A stretch of 64,000 bases of DNA, from NCBI GenBank assembly GCA_016715995.1, contig JADJXF010000008.1, positions 434,001 through 498,000 of the forward strand, read 5' to 3'. Positions 33,520 through 41,564 of this stretch are shown here, in pieces. The notes under the pieces are model-generated. The model had not been told where the DNA came from. It did not search any database and saw only the letters and a list, made by a program, of their open reading frames with translations. The position numbers and the translations under genes are program-made. Within the stretch, counting starts at the first letter, position 1, and each line of letters begins with the position of its first letter. Source of the stretch: Flavobacteriales bacterium. GTDB taxonomy: Bacteria; Bacteroidota; Bacteroidia; Flavobacteriales_F; PHOS-HE28.

Positions 33520-36500
33520 ATGCAGAGCGACTACCACCTCCTTCTCTCGAAGCTGGATGCCTTCATCCGCAAGTATTACAAGGACCTATTGATACGGGGC
33601 GCTCTCTATGCCGTCGGGCTGCTCATCGTCGTATTCCTGGCCGCCGCGCTGCTTGAGCACCTAGGGCATTTCGGCATTGGTATGCGCACGGCGCTCTTCT
33701 GGTCGTGCCTGGCCGCCATGGTGTTCATTATCGTGCGCTTCCTCCTGCTTCCGGCGTTTCGGCTGATGCGCCTCGGGCGGACGATCAGCCATGAAGAGGC
33801 CGCGCGTGTGATCGGAGCCCATTTCGGTGATGTCCAGGACCGGTTGCTCAACACGCTTCAACTCAGGCAGCTGGCCCAGACCGACCCGGGCCATCGCGAT
33901 CTCATCGAGGCCGCGATAGCGCAACGCAGCAAGGAGTTGTCGCATATTCCGTTCGTCAATGCCATCGATCTGCGGCGGAACAAGCGCTACCTGCGCTACG
34001 CCTTGCCGCCATTAGGTCTTCTGCTTTTGGTGCTGCTGGCGGCACCGAGCGTGTTAACCGGGCCCACGCAGCGGATCCTCATGCACCGCAGCGAATTCGT
34101 TCCTGACGCGCCCTTTCGTTTCATGGTTCTGAACGACCCGCTCGAAGTGCCCGAGGAGCAAGACTTCGAATTGATGGTTGAGCTGAGCGGCGACGTCATT
34201 CCGCAGCAAATGAGCCTCGATGTTGATGGGGGCCAGATTCCATTGGTCAAGGTCGGACCCGCACGATTCTCCCATCGCTTCCGCAACGTCCGCGAGGCCA
34301 TCGCCTTCCGGCTTGCGGCGGAAGGCTTCCATAGCACAGAATACGTCTTGCGGACCGTGCCGAATCCGCTTGTTCTCGGACTCTCGGTCACCTTGGACTA
34401 CCCGCCCTACCTCGGCATGGCGCAGGCCACCGAGCAGCACGCCGCCGGTCTCGTGGTGCCTGCGGGTACGCGAATCACTTGGGAGGTGTCCGCCCGCAGC
34501 GCCGACCGGATGACTCTTGCATTTGATGATACCGCGCTCGTGGCGGGGGTTGAGCAGATTGATGGTGCGGGTTCCCGATTCAGATTCAATCGGCGGCTTC
34601 TTCAGGGCCACCATTACCAACTCGTGCCCGAGAAGGATGGCCAGAAGGGATCCGATCCGATGCAACACGTGGTCGAGGTCGTTCCCGACCTATACCCGAC
34701 CATCCAAGTTGAATCACAATCGGACAGCTCTGCGCTGCGGCGCGTGTTCTTCAATGGCGAGATTGGAGACGACCACGGGATCCGGCGTCTTCTTTTCCAT
34801 TATCGTTTCGTTTCCGGCGGAGACAGCGTGCCCGAGGAACGGCGCTCTGGAAGCCAGTCACTGCCGGTGGATGCGCTCGGCGCGCGGCAACAGTTCTATC
34901 ATGGCTGGGACCTTTATGACCTGTCCCTGCTTCCGGGCGATCGGATAGAGCACTGGTTTGAGGTATGGGATAACGACGGGGTGAACGGCAGCAAGAGCAC
35001 GCGCTCCGCTGCCCAGGTGTTCGCGGCGCCATCGCTCAAAGAGCTAGCCGAGAAACAGGCCGCGCAGTCGGAAACAACCAAGAGCGAGATGCGCGATCAC
35101 ATTCGCGAGGCCCAGGATCTTCAGCGCGAGCTGGAGAGGCTTCGTCGCGAGCTTCTTGATAAAAAGGAGGCCGGATGGCAGGAGAAGCAGCGTATGCAGA
35201 ACATCCTCGACCGCCAGAAGAAACTGGAGGAACGCATCGAGAAGGCAAACGAACAGCTCCGCCGCAACCAGCAGGAGCAGCGCGAATTCAGCCCTATGGA
35301 CGAGCGGCTGCTGGAGAAGCAGGAGCGCGTACAGGAGTTGTTCGAGAACGTCCTCAGCGAAGAGATGAAGGAGCTGTACCGGAAGATGGAGGAGATGCTC
35401 GACAAGATCGATAAGGAACAGCTTCAGGAGCAGTTGCGCGAGATGAAGCTCGGACAGGAAGACATCGAGAAGGAGCTGGATCGCGCCTTGGAGATGTTCA
35501 AGCGAATGGAGGTTGAGCAAAAGGTAGAGGATATCACCAAGCAGCTGGAAGACCTGGCCAAGCGTCAGGAGGAACTGAGCGAGGAGAGCAAGAGGAGTCA
35601 GGACTCAGAGACGCTCTCGCGCGAACAAGAAGCACTGAACAAGGAGTTCCAGGAGCTACGCGAACAGATGGACGCGCTGGAGAAGAAGAACGAGGAACTG
35701 GAGGAGCCGATGAACCTGCCCGATACCGAGCCCATGGAGCAGGAAGTGGAGCGCGAGCAGCAGCAAGGAAGCGAGCAGTTGCAGAAGAAGCAGAACCAGA
35801 AGGCGGCGGGGAGCCAGAAGAGTGCCGCCGACAAGATGGAGCAGCTCGCTTTCCAGATGAAGAGTGCGATGGAAAGCAACGCCCAGGAGCAGCAGGAGGA
35901 GGATATGGACGCATTGCGCCAACTACTGGAGAACATTATCCAGCTCAGTTTTGACCAGGAGTCGCTGATGACCGAACTGGTCGCGACCAGCGTGCGCGAT
36001 CCACGCATCGTTCAGCACGGCCGTGCGCAACGCAAGCTCCGGGATGATGCCAAGGTCATCGAGGATTCTCTCTTCGCGCTTAGCAAGCGCGTCCCTCAAT
36101 TGCAGAGCATCGTCAACCGCGAGATGAATGCGGTGAATGGGAACATGGATGAATCCACCAGACTGCTTGGCGAGGCTCGGGCCAACGAGCGTTTCAAGCC
36201 TATGGCCGCGGACAAGCAGCAGCATGCGATGACTTCCCTGAACAACCTCGCCTTGCTCCTCGACGAGGCCCTGCAGCAGATGATGCAACAGATGAATGCC
36301 CAGAGCAAATCAGGGAACTGCAGCAAACCGGGATCGAAGCCCGGCAGCAAGAGCGGCGATAAGCCGGGCATGGCTCGCATGAAGGCGCAGCAGGAGGCGC
36401 TGCAGAAGCAGCTTGAACAGATGCGCAAGGCCATGGAAGAGGGTCGCAGCAAGGGGGAGAAGCCCGGACAGCGCAATCCGGGGGGCATGGGCCTGCCGAG

Positions 36501-36930
36501 CATGAGCCAGCAACTGGCTCAAATGGCCGCGCAGCAAGCGGCCATCCGCAAGGAGATGCAGCGCTTGGCGCAGGAGCTGAACAAGGATGGCAGCGGCGCT
36601 GGCAACGAAGTCAATCGGCTAGCGCAGCAGATGGAGCAACAAGAAAAGGACATCGTGAATCGCAACATCTCCCCGGAGACCATGCGACGCCAGCAGGAGA
36701 TCATGACTCGCCTACTCGAACACGATAAAGCCGAGCAGGAACGCGAACTGGACCAGAAGCGCATGAGCAATGAAGGGCGCGAACGGCCAGCCATGGATCC
36801 TCAGCGCGCATTTGAGCAGCATCGGCGAAAGGCCCGTGAAGCGGAGCTGCTCCGCACCCTGCCGCCCGGGCTCAAGCCCTATTACCGCAATCGCGTGAGC
36901 AGCTATTTCGGTACTTTTGACCGACCCTGA
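33520..36930 (+). CDS. DUF4175-like giant membrane-anchored coiled-coil protein
   Basis: A 1136-residue protein. Two membrane segments near the N-terminus (about 25-48 and 52-74) and a third near 165-185 are followed by beta-rich, Ig-like extracytoplasmic domains (to about 500). The C-terminal half is almost pure charged coiled coil with Q-E-K/E-E-L runs (about 505-860), then Gln/Met-rich and Lys/Gly/Ser-rich stretches (K-P-G-S-K-P-G-S-K-S-G-D-K-P-G). This is the DUF4175 layout. The function is unknown; an envelope scaffold is possible. It heads a set with the RsbW-like ATPase, ybeY and, after an insert, mnmG. Confidence 0.82.
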   Translation: MQSDYHLLLSKLDAFIRKYYKDLLIRGALYAVGLLIVVFLAAALLEHLGHFGIGMRTALFWSCLAAMVFIIVRFLLLPAFRLMRLGRTISHEEAARVIGAHFGDVQDRLLNTLQLRQLAQTDPGHRDLIEAAIAQRSKELSHIPFVNAIDLRRNKRYLRYALPPLGLLLLVLLAAPSVLTGPTQRILMHRSEFVPDAPFRFMVLNDPLEVPEEQDFELMVELSGDVIPQQMSLDVDGGQIPLVKVGPARFSHRFRNVREAIAFRLAAEGFHSTEYVLRTVPNPLVLGLSVTLDYPPYLGMAQATEQHAAGLVVPAGTRITWEVSARSADRMTLAFDDTALVAGVEQIDGAGSRFRFNRRLLQGHHYQLVPEKDGQKGSDPMQHVVEVVPDLYPTIQVESQSDSSALRRVFFNGEIGDDHGIRRLLFHYRFVSGGDSVPEERRSGSQSLPVDALGARQQFYHGWDLYDLSLLPGDRIEHWFEVWDNDGVNGSKSTRSAAQVFAAPSLKELAEKQAAQSETTKSEMRDHIREAQDLQRELERLRRELLDKKEAGWQEKQRMQNILDRQKKLEERIEKANEQLRRNQQEQREFSPMDERLLEKQERVQELFENVLSEEMKELYRKMEEMLDKIDKEQLQEQLREMKLGQEDIEKELDRALEMFKRMEVEQKVEDITKQLEDLAKRQEELSEESKRSQDSETLSREQEALNKEFQELREQMDALEKKNEELEEPMNLPDTEPMEQEVEREQQQGSEQLQKKQNQKAAGSQKSAADKMEQLAFQMKSAMESNAQEQQEEDMDALRQLLENIIQLSFDQESLMTELVATSVRDPRIVQHGRAQRKLRDDAKVIEDSLFALSKRVPQLQSIVNREMNAVNGNMDESTRLLGEARANERFKPMAADKQQHAMTSLNNLALLLDEALQQMMQQMNAQSKSGNCSKPGSKPGSKSGDKPGMARMKAQQEALQKQLEQMRKAMEEGRSKGEKPGQRNPGGMGLPSMSQQLAQMAAQQAAIRKEMQRLAQELNKDGSGAGNEVNRLAQQMEQQEKDIVNRNISPETMRRQQEIMTRLLEHDKAEQERELDQKRMSNEGRERPAMDPQRAFEQHRRKAREAELLRTLPPGLKPYYRNRVSSYFGTFDRP

Positions 36931-36934
36931 ACCC

Positions 36935-37372
36935 ATGGCGGCCCTGACCGAAGAGCTCGCATTCACCGAGCGCATCGACTTCCCTGCAAAGGCAGAGAAC
37001 ATCTCCTTGGCTGAGCGGCTCATTGATGAGGCTTGCGCCAAGCACGGTGTGCATGAAAGCCTCTATGGCAATATCCTCATCGCGCTTACCGAGGCTGTGA
37101 ACAACGCCATCCATCATGGTAACGCCCTTGACCCCACGAAGAATGTCATGCTGGGCTATGAAGTGAAGGGAGGGCGCATCATTTTCGTCGTGCGCGACCA
37201 AGGTGCCGGGTTCGACCATAACCATCTTCCCGACCCAACCGACCCGCAGAACATCGAGAAGCCGCATGGAAGGGGCGTATTCCTGATGCGCGCGCTCGCC
37301 GATACGGTTGAGTTCTCGGAGAACGGGGCAGCCGTAGCCTTGGCCTTCAGCCTCCAGCCGGCCCGGGATTAG
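36935..37372 (+). CDS. RsbW-like ATP-binding protein (anti-sigma factor kinase fold)
   Basis: A 145-residue stand-alone GHKL ATPase of the HATPase_c_2 type. The N-box is A-L-T-E-A-V-N-N-A-I-H-H-G-N, G1 is D-Q-G-A-G-F-D and G2 is G-R-G-V-F-L-M. Such proteins (RsbW, SpoIIAB) bind sigma factors or phosphorylate anti-sigma antagonists. Neither partner is adjacent. The ATG at 36935 is preferred over a TTG at 36917 that lies within the DUF4175 gene. Spacing to both neighbours is 4 nt, which implies an operon with ybeY. Confidence 0.87.
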   Translation: MAALTEELAFTERIDFPAKAENISLAERLIDEACAKHGVHESLYGNILIALTEAVNNAIHHGNALDPTKNVMLGYEVKGGRIIFVVRDQGAGFDHNHLPDPTDPQNIEKPHGRGVFLMRALADTVEFSENGAAVALAFSLQPARD

Positions 37373-37376
37373 GGCC

Positions 37377-37853
37377 ATGGCCGCAATTCGCTTCTGTGCG
37401 CACGGCGTTTCACATGCCTTTCGTGAGAAGGCCCGCCTTGAGCGCTGGCTGTGCGAAGTCGCCCGGTCGCGTGGTCATGACCTCGGCGAGCTATCGTTCA
37501 TCCTGATGAGCGATGAGGAACTGCTGCGATACAATACCCGCTATCTCGGCCATCGTTACTTCACTGATGTGATCACATTCGACGCGGAGGATCGCGATGC
37601 CGTCGGCGGCGATGTGCTCATCAGCCTCGATCGTGTTCGTGACAACGCGCGTTCTCTCGGAAGGCCCGTCCAAGAGGAACTTCGTCGCGTCATGGTGCAT
37701 GGTCTGCTGCACCTGCTCGGGTACCGGGATAGGACCGTCGCCGACAAAATGGCCATGCGGCGCATTGAGGACGAGTGCCTGTTAGCCTATCCACAGCACA
37801 GTTCCGTCCAAAGGAGGCGCGTGCGGCGCTCAAATAAGCGCGAACTAGTTTAA
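37377..37853 (+). CDS. ybeY: Endoribonuclease YbeY, 16S rRNA maturation
   Basis: A 158-residue zinc endoribonuclease. The metal site is V-H-G-L-L-H-L-L-G-Y-R-D: two His and, in the third position, Asp in place of the His of E. coli. I recall Asp there as common in Bacteroidota, so this is probably not a defect. Upstream, Y-N-x-x-Y-L-G-H-R-Y-F-T-D-V-I-T-F matches the family core. The C-terminus has an unusual basic extension (R-R-R-V-R-R-S-N-K-R). It is the last gene before a hairpin and a convergent gene. Confidence 0.93.
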   Translation: MAAIRFCAHGVSHAFREKARLERWLCEVARSRGHDLGELSFILMSDEELLRYNTRYLGHRYFTDVITFDAEDRDAVGGDVLISLDRVRDNARSLGRPVQEELRRVMVHGLLHLLGYRDRTVADKMAMRRIEDECLLAYPQHSSVQRRRVRRSNKRELV

Positions 37854-37870
37854 TGGCGGGGCCAAGAGCA

Positions 37871-37899
37871 CCAACACCTGGATAGTATCCAAGTGTTGG
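37871..37899. terminator. Perfectly spaced hairpin between convergent genes
   Basis: CCAACACCTGGATA (37871-37884) is the inverted match of TATCCAAGTGTTGG (37886-37899) except for one mismatch, giving a long stem with a tight loop. It starts 17 nt after the ybeY stop. The downstream plus tail GTTCTGTTTC is only mildly U-rich, so it may act as a terminator or as a 3'-end stabiliser. Confidence 0.5.
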
Positions 37900-37917
37900 C
37901 GTTCTGTTTCGGGGCAA

Positions 37918-38307
37918 TCACTTCTCTGCCTTACGGCTCTTCACCAATCCTAACGCTTCCGCGCGGATTGCTTCGGCTTTCGTCTTGGTCTCGGCCCATT
38001 GCGCTTTGTCTCCGGAGTTAACCGCGGTCAGCATGCCCTCCAGTTGAGCCAAGGAGGTTTTCAGCTGTTCCTTGTGTTGCGCCTGTTCAGCAGTAGCCTT
38101 GGTCGCATCCGGCCCAATCTCGCGGTCCAGGACAGCAATCTCCCGACTGACCAAGCCATGTGCTTCCTTCAATTGGCCGCTCATGGCTCGCACCTCGTCT
38201 GCGCTTTGGTCCAGAGCCACGGCCGCTGACTGTGGCTTCGCAGATTGAGCGAGCAGTGATGTCGTCGCGAGAAGAAGTGCGGCACAGAGAGACAATAAAT
38301 GCTTCAT
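37918..38307 (-). CDS. Small secreted alpha-helical protein of unknown function
   Basis: A 129-residue protein with a clear signal peptide (about 1-20, ending L-L-A-Q-S). The rest is a predicted pair of long helices rich in Ala, Glu, Lys and Gln (for example Q-S-A-D-E-V-R-A-M-S-G-Q-L-K-E and K-E-Q-L-K-T-S-L-A-Q-L-E-G-M). No Cys and no known motif. It is transcribed alone, against ybeY. It could be a periplasmic helical-bundle protein; no function is claimed. Confidence 0.7.
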   Translation of the reverse strand: MKHLLSLCAALLLATTSLLAQSAKPQSAAVALDQSADEVRAMSGQLKEAHGLVSREIAVLDREIGPDATKATAEQAQHKEQLKTSLAQLEGMLTAVNSGDKAQWAETKTKAEAIRAEALGLVKSRKAEK

Positions 38308-38384
38308 GTGAGGGGGTGTTCGTGGGTTGTTTGGCGAAAGGTCGGCTGTTCTTCATTCTCATCCAAGAATAGGGCCGCACCCTC

Positions 38385-38408
38385 ATTGACGGATTGACGG
38401 ATTGACGC
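38385..38408. repeat. Three tandem 8-mers upstream of mnmG
   Basis: ATTGACGG is repeated three times in direct order (38385-38392, 38393-38400 and 38401-38408, the last ending GC). It belongs to the set of short-period repeats found in several spacers of this window. Confidence 0.6.
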
Positions 38409-38464
38409 GTTGCCCAGCCCTACAGCCATCGACCCAAGCGCTGCCTCCCCTTTCGTCTCGAAGG

Positions 38465-38472
38465 TACTTTTG
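38465..38472 (+). promoter_or_regulatory. Candidate -7 box of mnmG
   Basis: TACTTTTG, an exact TAnnTTTG match, 33 nt before the ATG at 38506. Confidence 0.45.
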
Positions 38473-38505
38473 CGCTGTCGCCGAAATCAAGGCGATGCGG
38501 CTCGA

Positions 38506-40383
38506 ATGGAGTATGATGTAATCGTCATTGGTGGTGGCCACGCCGGCTGCGAGGCAGCAGCGGCGGCGGCCAACTTGGGCTCGCGCGTGCTGCTGGTGAC
38601 CATGAACATGGGCGTGATTGGCCAGATGAGCTGTAACCCTGCCATGGGTGGCATAGCTAAGGGGCAGATAGTCAGGGAGATAGATGCGCTTGGTGGTTAT
38701 AGCGGCCTGGTCAGCGACCGCAGCATGGTGCAGTTCCGCATGCTAAACCGCAGCAAGGGCCCCGCGATGTGGAGCCCGCGCACGCAGAACGACCGGAACA
38801 TGTTCGCTTCGGAGTGGCGCCGGACCCTGGAGGCGATTCCGAACGTACACTTCCTGCAGGATACGGTGGTGCGTCTGCTCACCTCGGCAGGCCCCTCCCC
38901 CACCATCCAGGGGGTGGTCTCCGGTATGGGCATGACTTTCCCGGCCCGGGCCGTGGTGCTCACCAGCGGCACCTTCATGAACGGGGTGATGCACATTGGC
39001 GAGAAGCAGTTCAGCGGCGGGCGTGCCGGGGAGAGGGCCAGTCACGGCATCACCGAGCAGCTCGTGGAACTGGGTTTCGGGGCCGGCCGCATGAAGACCG
39101 GCACTCCGCCACGGGTGGATGGCCGCAGCATCGACTACGACCGGCTCGAGGAACAACCCGGTGACGATTGTCCGGGGAAATTCAGCTTCTCGGACAGCAC
39201 CTCTCCCCTCTCCCGTCAGCTGAGCTGCTGGATGACCTACACGAGCCCCGAGGTGCATGACATCCTGCGCACGGGCTTCGACCGCAGCCCCATGTTCAGC
39301 GGGCGCATCCAAGGAGCGGGACCGCGCTACTGCCCGAGCATCGAGGACAAAATCAATCGCTTCGCCGATAAGGACCGCCACCAGCTCTTCGTGGAACCCG
39401 AGGGCTGGGACACGGTGGAGACCTACATCAACGGGTTCAGCACCAGCTTGCCCGAAGAGGTGCAGGTTGCGGCCTTGCGCCGCATTCCGGGTTTCGCCCA
39501 AGCGCGGATCTTCCGACCCGGCTATGCGGTGGAGTACGACTACTTCCCACCCACCCAACTGAAGCATAGCCTTGAGACCAAACTCGTGGATGGTCTGTAC
39601 TTCGCCGGGCAGATCAACGGCACCACGGGCTACGAGGAAGCTGCCTGTCAGGGCCTGATGGCCGGCATCAATGCGCACCTGAAGAACCGAGAGCAGGAGC
39701 CCTTCGTGCTGCGCCGCGACGAAGCATACATCGGCGTGCTCATCGACGACTTAATCACTAAGGGCACCGAAGAGCCTTACCGCATGTTCACCAGCCGGGC
39801 CGAATTCCGCATCCTGCTCCGGCAGGACAATGCCGACCTGCGGCTGACCCCCCGCTCTCATGCCTTGGGTCTGGCCAGTGCTGAGCGGATGCAACGGGTG
39901 GAACGAAAGCTCCATCATGCGGATGAACTGGTAGGGGTCATGCGCCGTGAAAGGGTTGATCCCGACGCCGCGAACGAAGTGCTTGTTCCGCGTGGAACAA
40001 CCGCACTGAAGCAGAGGGTCCGGTTCTATGACCTCCTACTCCGACCGCAGATTGAATACCGGCACATCGCTCATCTCGCTCCGGCAGTTTTCGCTATGGC
40101 CGGCACATTCGGCGAACTTGCTGCCGAGGTGGTGGAGCATGTGGAAATCAACCTGAAGTACGAAGGCTATCTGAGCAAGGAGCGCGAAATGGCTGAGAAA
40201 CTCACGCGCTTGGAGGACGTGCCGCTGGAGCTGGAAATGGAATACGCTAAGCTCACCTCGCTTTCTTTTGAGGCCCGTCAAAAGCTTGATCAGATCAAGC
40301 CCCAGACACTTGGTCAGGCATCGCGCATCAGCGGTGTTTCACCGGCCGACCTAAGCGTTTTAATGGTCTATTTGGGGCGCTGA
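38506..40383 (+). CDS. mnmG: tRNA U34 carboxymethylaminomethyl synthase subunit MnmG
   Basis: A 625-residue FAD enzyme (GidA) that with MnmE modifies wobble uridine in tRNAs. The N-terminal dinucleotide fold is V-I-V-I-G-G-G-H-A-G-C-E-A-A. Further hallmarks are M-S-C-N-P-A-M-G-G-I-A-K-G and, later, G-T-T-G-Y-E-E-A-A-C-Q-G-L. The long open frame begins earlier, but the ATG at 38506 gives the family start M-E-Y-D-V-I-V. mnmG lies near oriC in many bacteria. Here a parS-like palindrome is in its coding sequence and another follows its stop. Confidence 0.97.
   Translation: MEYDVIVIGGGHAGCEAAAAAANLGSRVLLVTMNMGVIGQMSCNPAMGGIAKGQIVREIDALGGYSGLVSDRSMVQFRMLNRSKGPAMWSPRTQNDRNMFASEWRRTLEAIPNVHFLQDTVVRLLTSAGPSPTIQGVVSGMGMTFPARAVVLTSGTFMNGVMHIGEKQFSGGRAGERASHGITEQLVELGFGAGRMKTGTPPRVDGRSIDYDRLEEQPGDDCPGKFSFSDSTSPLSRQLSCWMTYTSPEVHDILRTGFDRSPMFSGRIQGAGPRYCPSIEDKINRFADKDRHQLFVEPEGWDTVETYINGFSTSLPEEVQVAALRRIPGFAQARIFRPGYAVEYDYFPPTQLKHSLETKLVDGLYFAGQINGTTGYEEAACQGLMAGINAHLKNREQEPFVLRRDEAYIGVLIDDLITKGTEEPYRMFTSRAEFRILLRQDNADLRLTPRSHALGLASAERMQRVERKLHHADELVGVMRRERVDPDAANEVLVPRGTTALKQRVRFYDLLLRPQIEYRHIAHLAPAVFAMAGTFGELAAEVVEHVEINLKYEGYLSKEREMAEKLTRLEDVPLELEMEYAKLTSLSFEARQKLDQIKPQTLGQASRISGVSPADLSVLMVYLGR
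39984..39999. promoter_or_regulatory. parS-like site inside mnmG
   Basis: TGTTCCGCGTGGAACA differs from the widespread bacterial parS form TGTTCCACGTGGAACA at one central base. It lies within the mnmG coding sequence, so codon constraint could explain it alone. Its pairing with a second, better-placed copy 395 bp downstream argues for function. Confidence 0.5.
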
Positions 40384-40393
40384 ACCAAGCGCT

Positions 40394-40409
40394 CGTTCCA
40401 CGTGGAACA
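40394..40409. promoter_or_regulatory. parS-like site between mnmG and the methyltransferase gene
   Basis: CGTTCCACGTGGAACA matches 15 of 16 positions of the ParB-binding consensus TGTTCCACGTGGAACA, with a perfect 14-bp palindrome GTTCCACGTGGAAC. It is intergenic: 10 nt after the mnmG stop and 7 nt before the next ATG. Known biology: ParB loads at parS near the origin to segregate chromosomes. Confidence 0.7.
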
Positions 40410-40416
40410 CACACCC

Positions 40417-41304
40417 ATGGAGTCCGTACCCGCATGCCCCATCTGTGGGGAAGGAAGCGCTCTTCCGGCGCTTGTGGTGAAAGACCATCACCTCACCCAG
40501 GAGGAATTCGAGTTGGTCGATTGCCGGGGATGCGGCATGCGCCGAACCAATCCAAGGCCTACTGCAACCGCCATGGGCGGCTACTATGCATCGGAGGAAT
40601 ACCTGTCTCACGATGCCTCTTCCGGATCCTTGCTCGCCCGCATCTATCGCATGGCTCGCTCCCTTGCACTGGCGCGAAAGCACCGCCTGATCCGTGCACA
40701 TGTAACCGGTGGCAGGTTGCTTGACCTTGGTTGCGGTACCGGGGACCAACTCGCACATCTCTCAGCCCGTGGATATCAGGTGGAAGGAGTGGAGCCCGGT
40801 GTGCGCGCCAGGGAAACGGCCATCCGCCAACATGCCCTGAAAGTGGTTCCTCAGCTCGGGGATGTGCCTGCCGAGGAACAGTTCCAAGTGATTACGCTCT
40901 GGCACGTGATGGAGCATCTCCATGAACTCCCGCACACCGTGAAACGCCTCAATCCCATGCTGGCCCCGGGCGGTCTCCTCTTCGCTGCGGTACCCGATCG
41001 GGAAAGCTGGGATTGTGCGCACTATGGACCTTTTTGGGCGGCTTGGGACGTTCCGCGCCACATTTGGCACTTCCGGCGCCAGGATATGCAACGGCTGCTT
41101 TCCGCCAACGGCTTTAAACTGATGAAGGCCGGGCGTATGCCACTGGACGCATATTTCATTGCGCTGCTCAGTGAGCGCTACAAGGGAAGACCCTCGCCCG
41201 TTTGTTGGATCCTGGCGGTCCTGGTGGGAACTTGGTCCAACCTGCTTGCAACCGTTGGCGTACGCCCTAGCTCAAGCACCCTTTTCATCGCTCGAAAGGC
41301 CTGA
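40417..41304 (+). CDS. Class I SAM-dependent methyltransferase with N-terminal zinc ribbon
   Basis: A 295-residue protein. The N-terminus holds two Cys pairs (C-P-I-C-G and C-R-G-C-G-M-R) of a rubredoxin-like zinc ribbon. The SAM site is L-L-D-L-G-C-G-T-G-D near residue 105, then a methyltransferase core with W-H-V-M-E-H-L. The C-terminus is hydrophobic and may touch the membrane. The substrate is unknown. The ATG at 40417 is chosen; the GTG at 40402 lies inside the parS-like palindrome. Its place after mnmG is usual in this phylum as far as I recall. Confidence 0.85.
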   Translation: MESVPACPICGEGSALPALVVKDHHLTQEEFELVDCRGCGMRRTNPRPTATAMGGYYASEEYLSHDASSGSLLARIYRMARSLALARKHRLIRAHVTGGRLLDLGCGTGDQLAHLSARGYQVEGVEPGVRARETAIRQHALKVVPQLGDVPAEEQFQVITLWHVMEHLHELPHTVKRLNPMLAPGGLLFAAVPDRESWDCAHYGPFWAAWDVPRHIWHFRRQDMQRLLSANGFKLMKAGRMPLDAYFIALLSERYKGRPSPVCWILAVLVGTWSNLLATVGVRPSSSTLFIARKA

Positions 41305-41534
41305 GGCCCGAGAAGGCTTCTTTCCCGGTCTTCCTTCCATTCGTAGCTCGTCTACAGTGGTCCGGTCCACCGGATTGCCGTTCCTTGAGCACGGCGCGAT
41401 TCTGCTCCCCGGTTCATGTTCTATGTAACCACCTGTCATTCAGATAAACAGCTCCGAGGCGGTCGCACAAAACCTGTTCGCGTACCCCGAAAGCTATTGA
41501 CAACCCGGCAGACTAGTCGACCCGCGCACCCAAC

Positions 41535-41542
41535 TACTTTTG
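41535..41542 (+). promoter_or_regulatory. Candidate -7 box of the aldehyde dehydrogenase gene
   Basis: TACTTTTG, an exact TAnnTTTG match, 22 nt before the ATG at 41565. The 260-bp spacer upstream of this gene (41305-41564) shows nothing else that I can support. Confidence 0.45.
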
Positions 41543-41564
41543 CCACCCAGAGCCCCCGCCTTCC

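Noticed and set aside
37377..37853. YbeY with Asp for the third metal His as a dead enzyme
   Set aside because: Asp at this place is, to my knowledge, usual for Bacteroidota YbeY.
41305..41564. Spacer before the ALDH gene, checked for a small RNA or tRNA
   Set aside because: No cloverleaf or strong hairpin was found; only the -7 box at 41535 is supportable.
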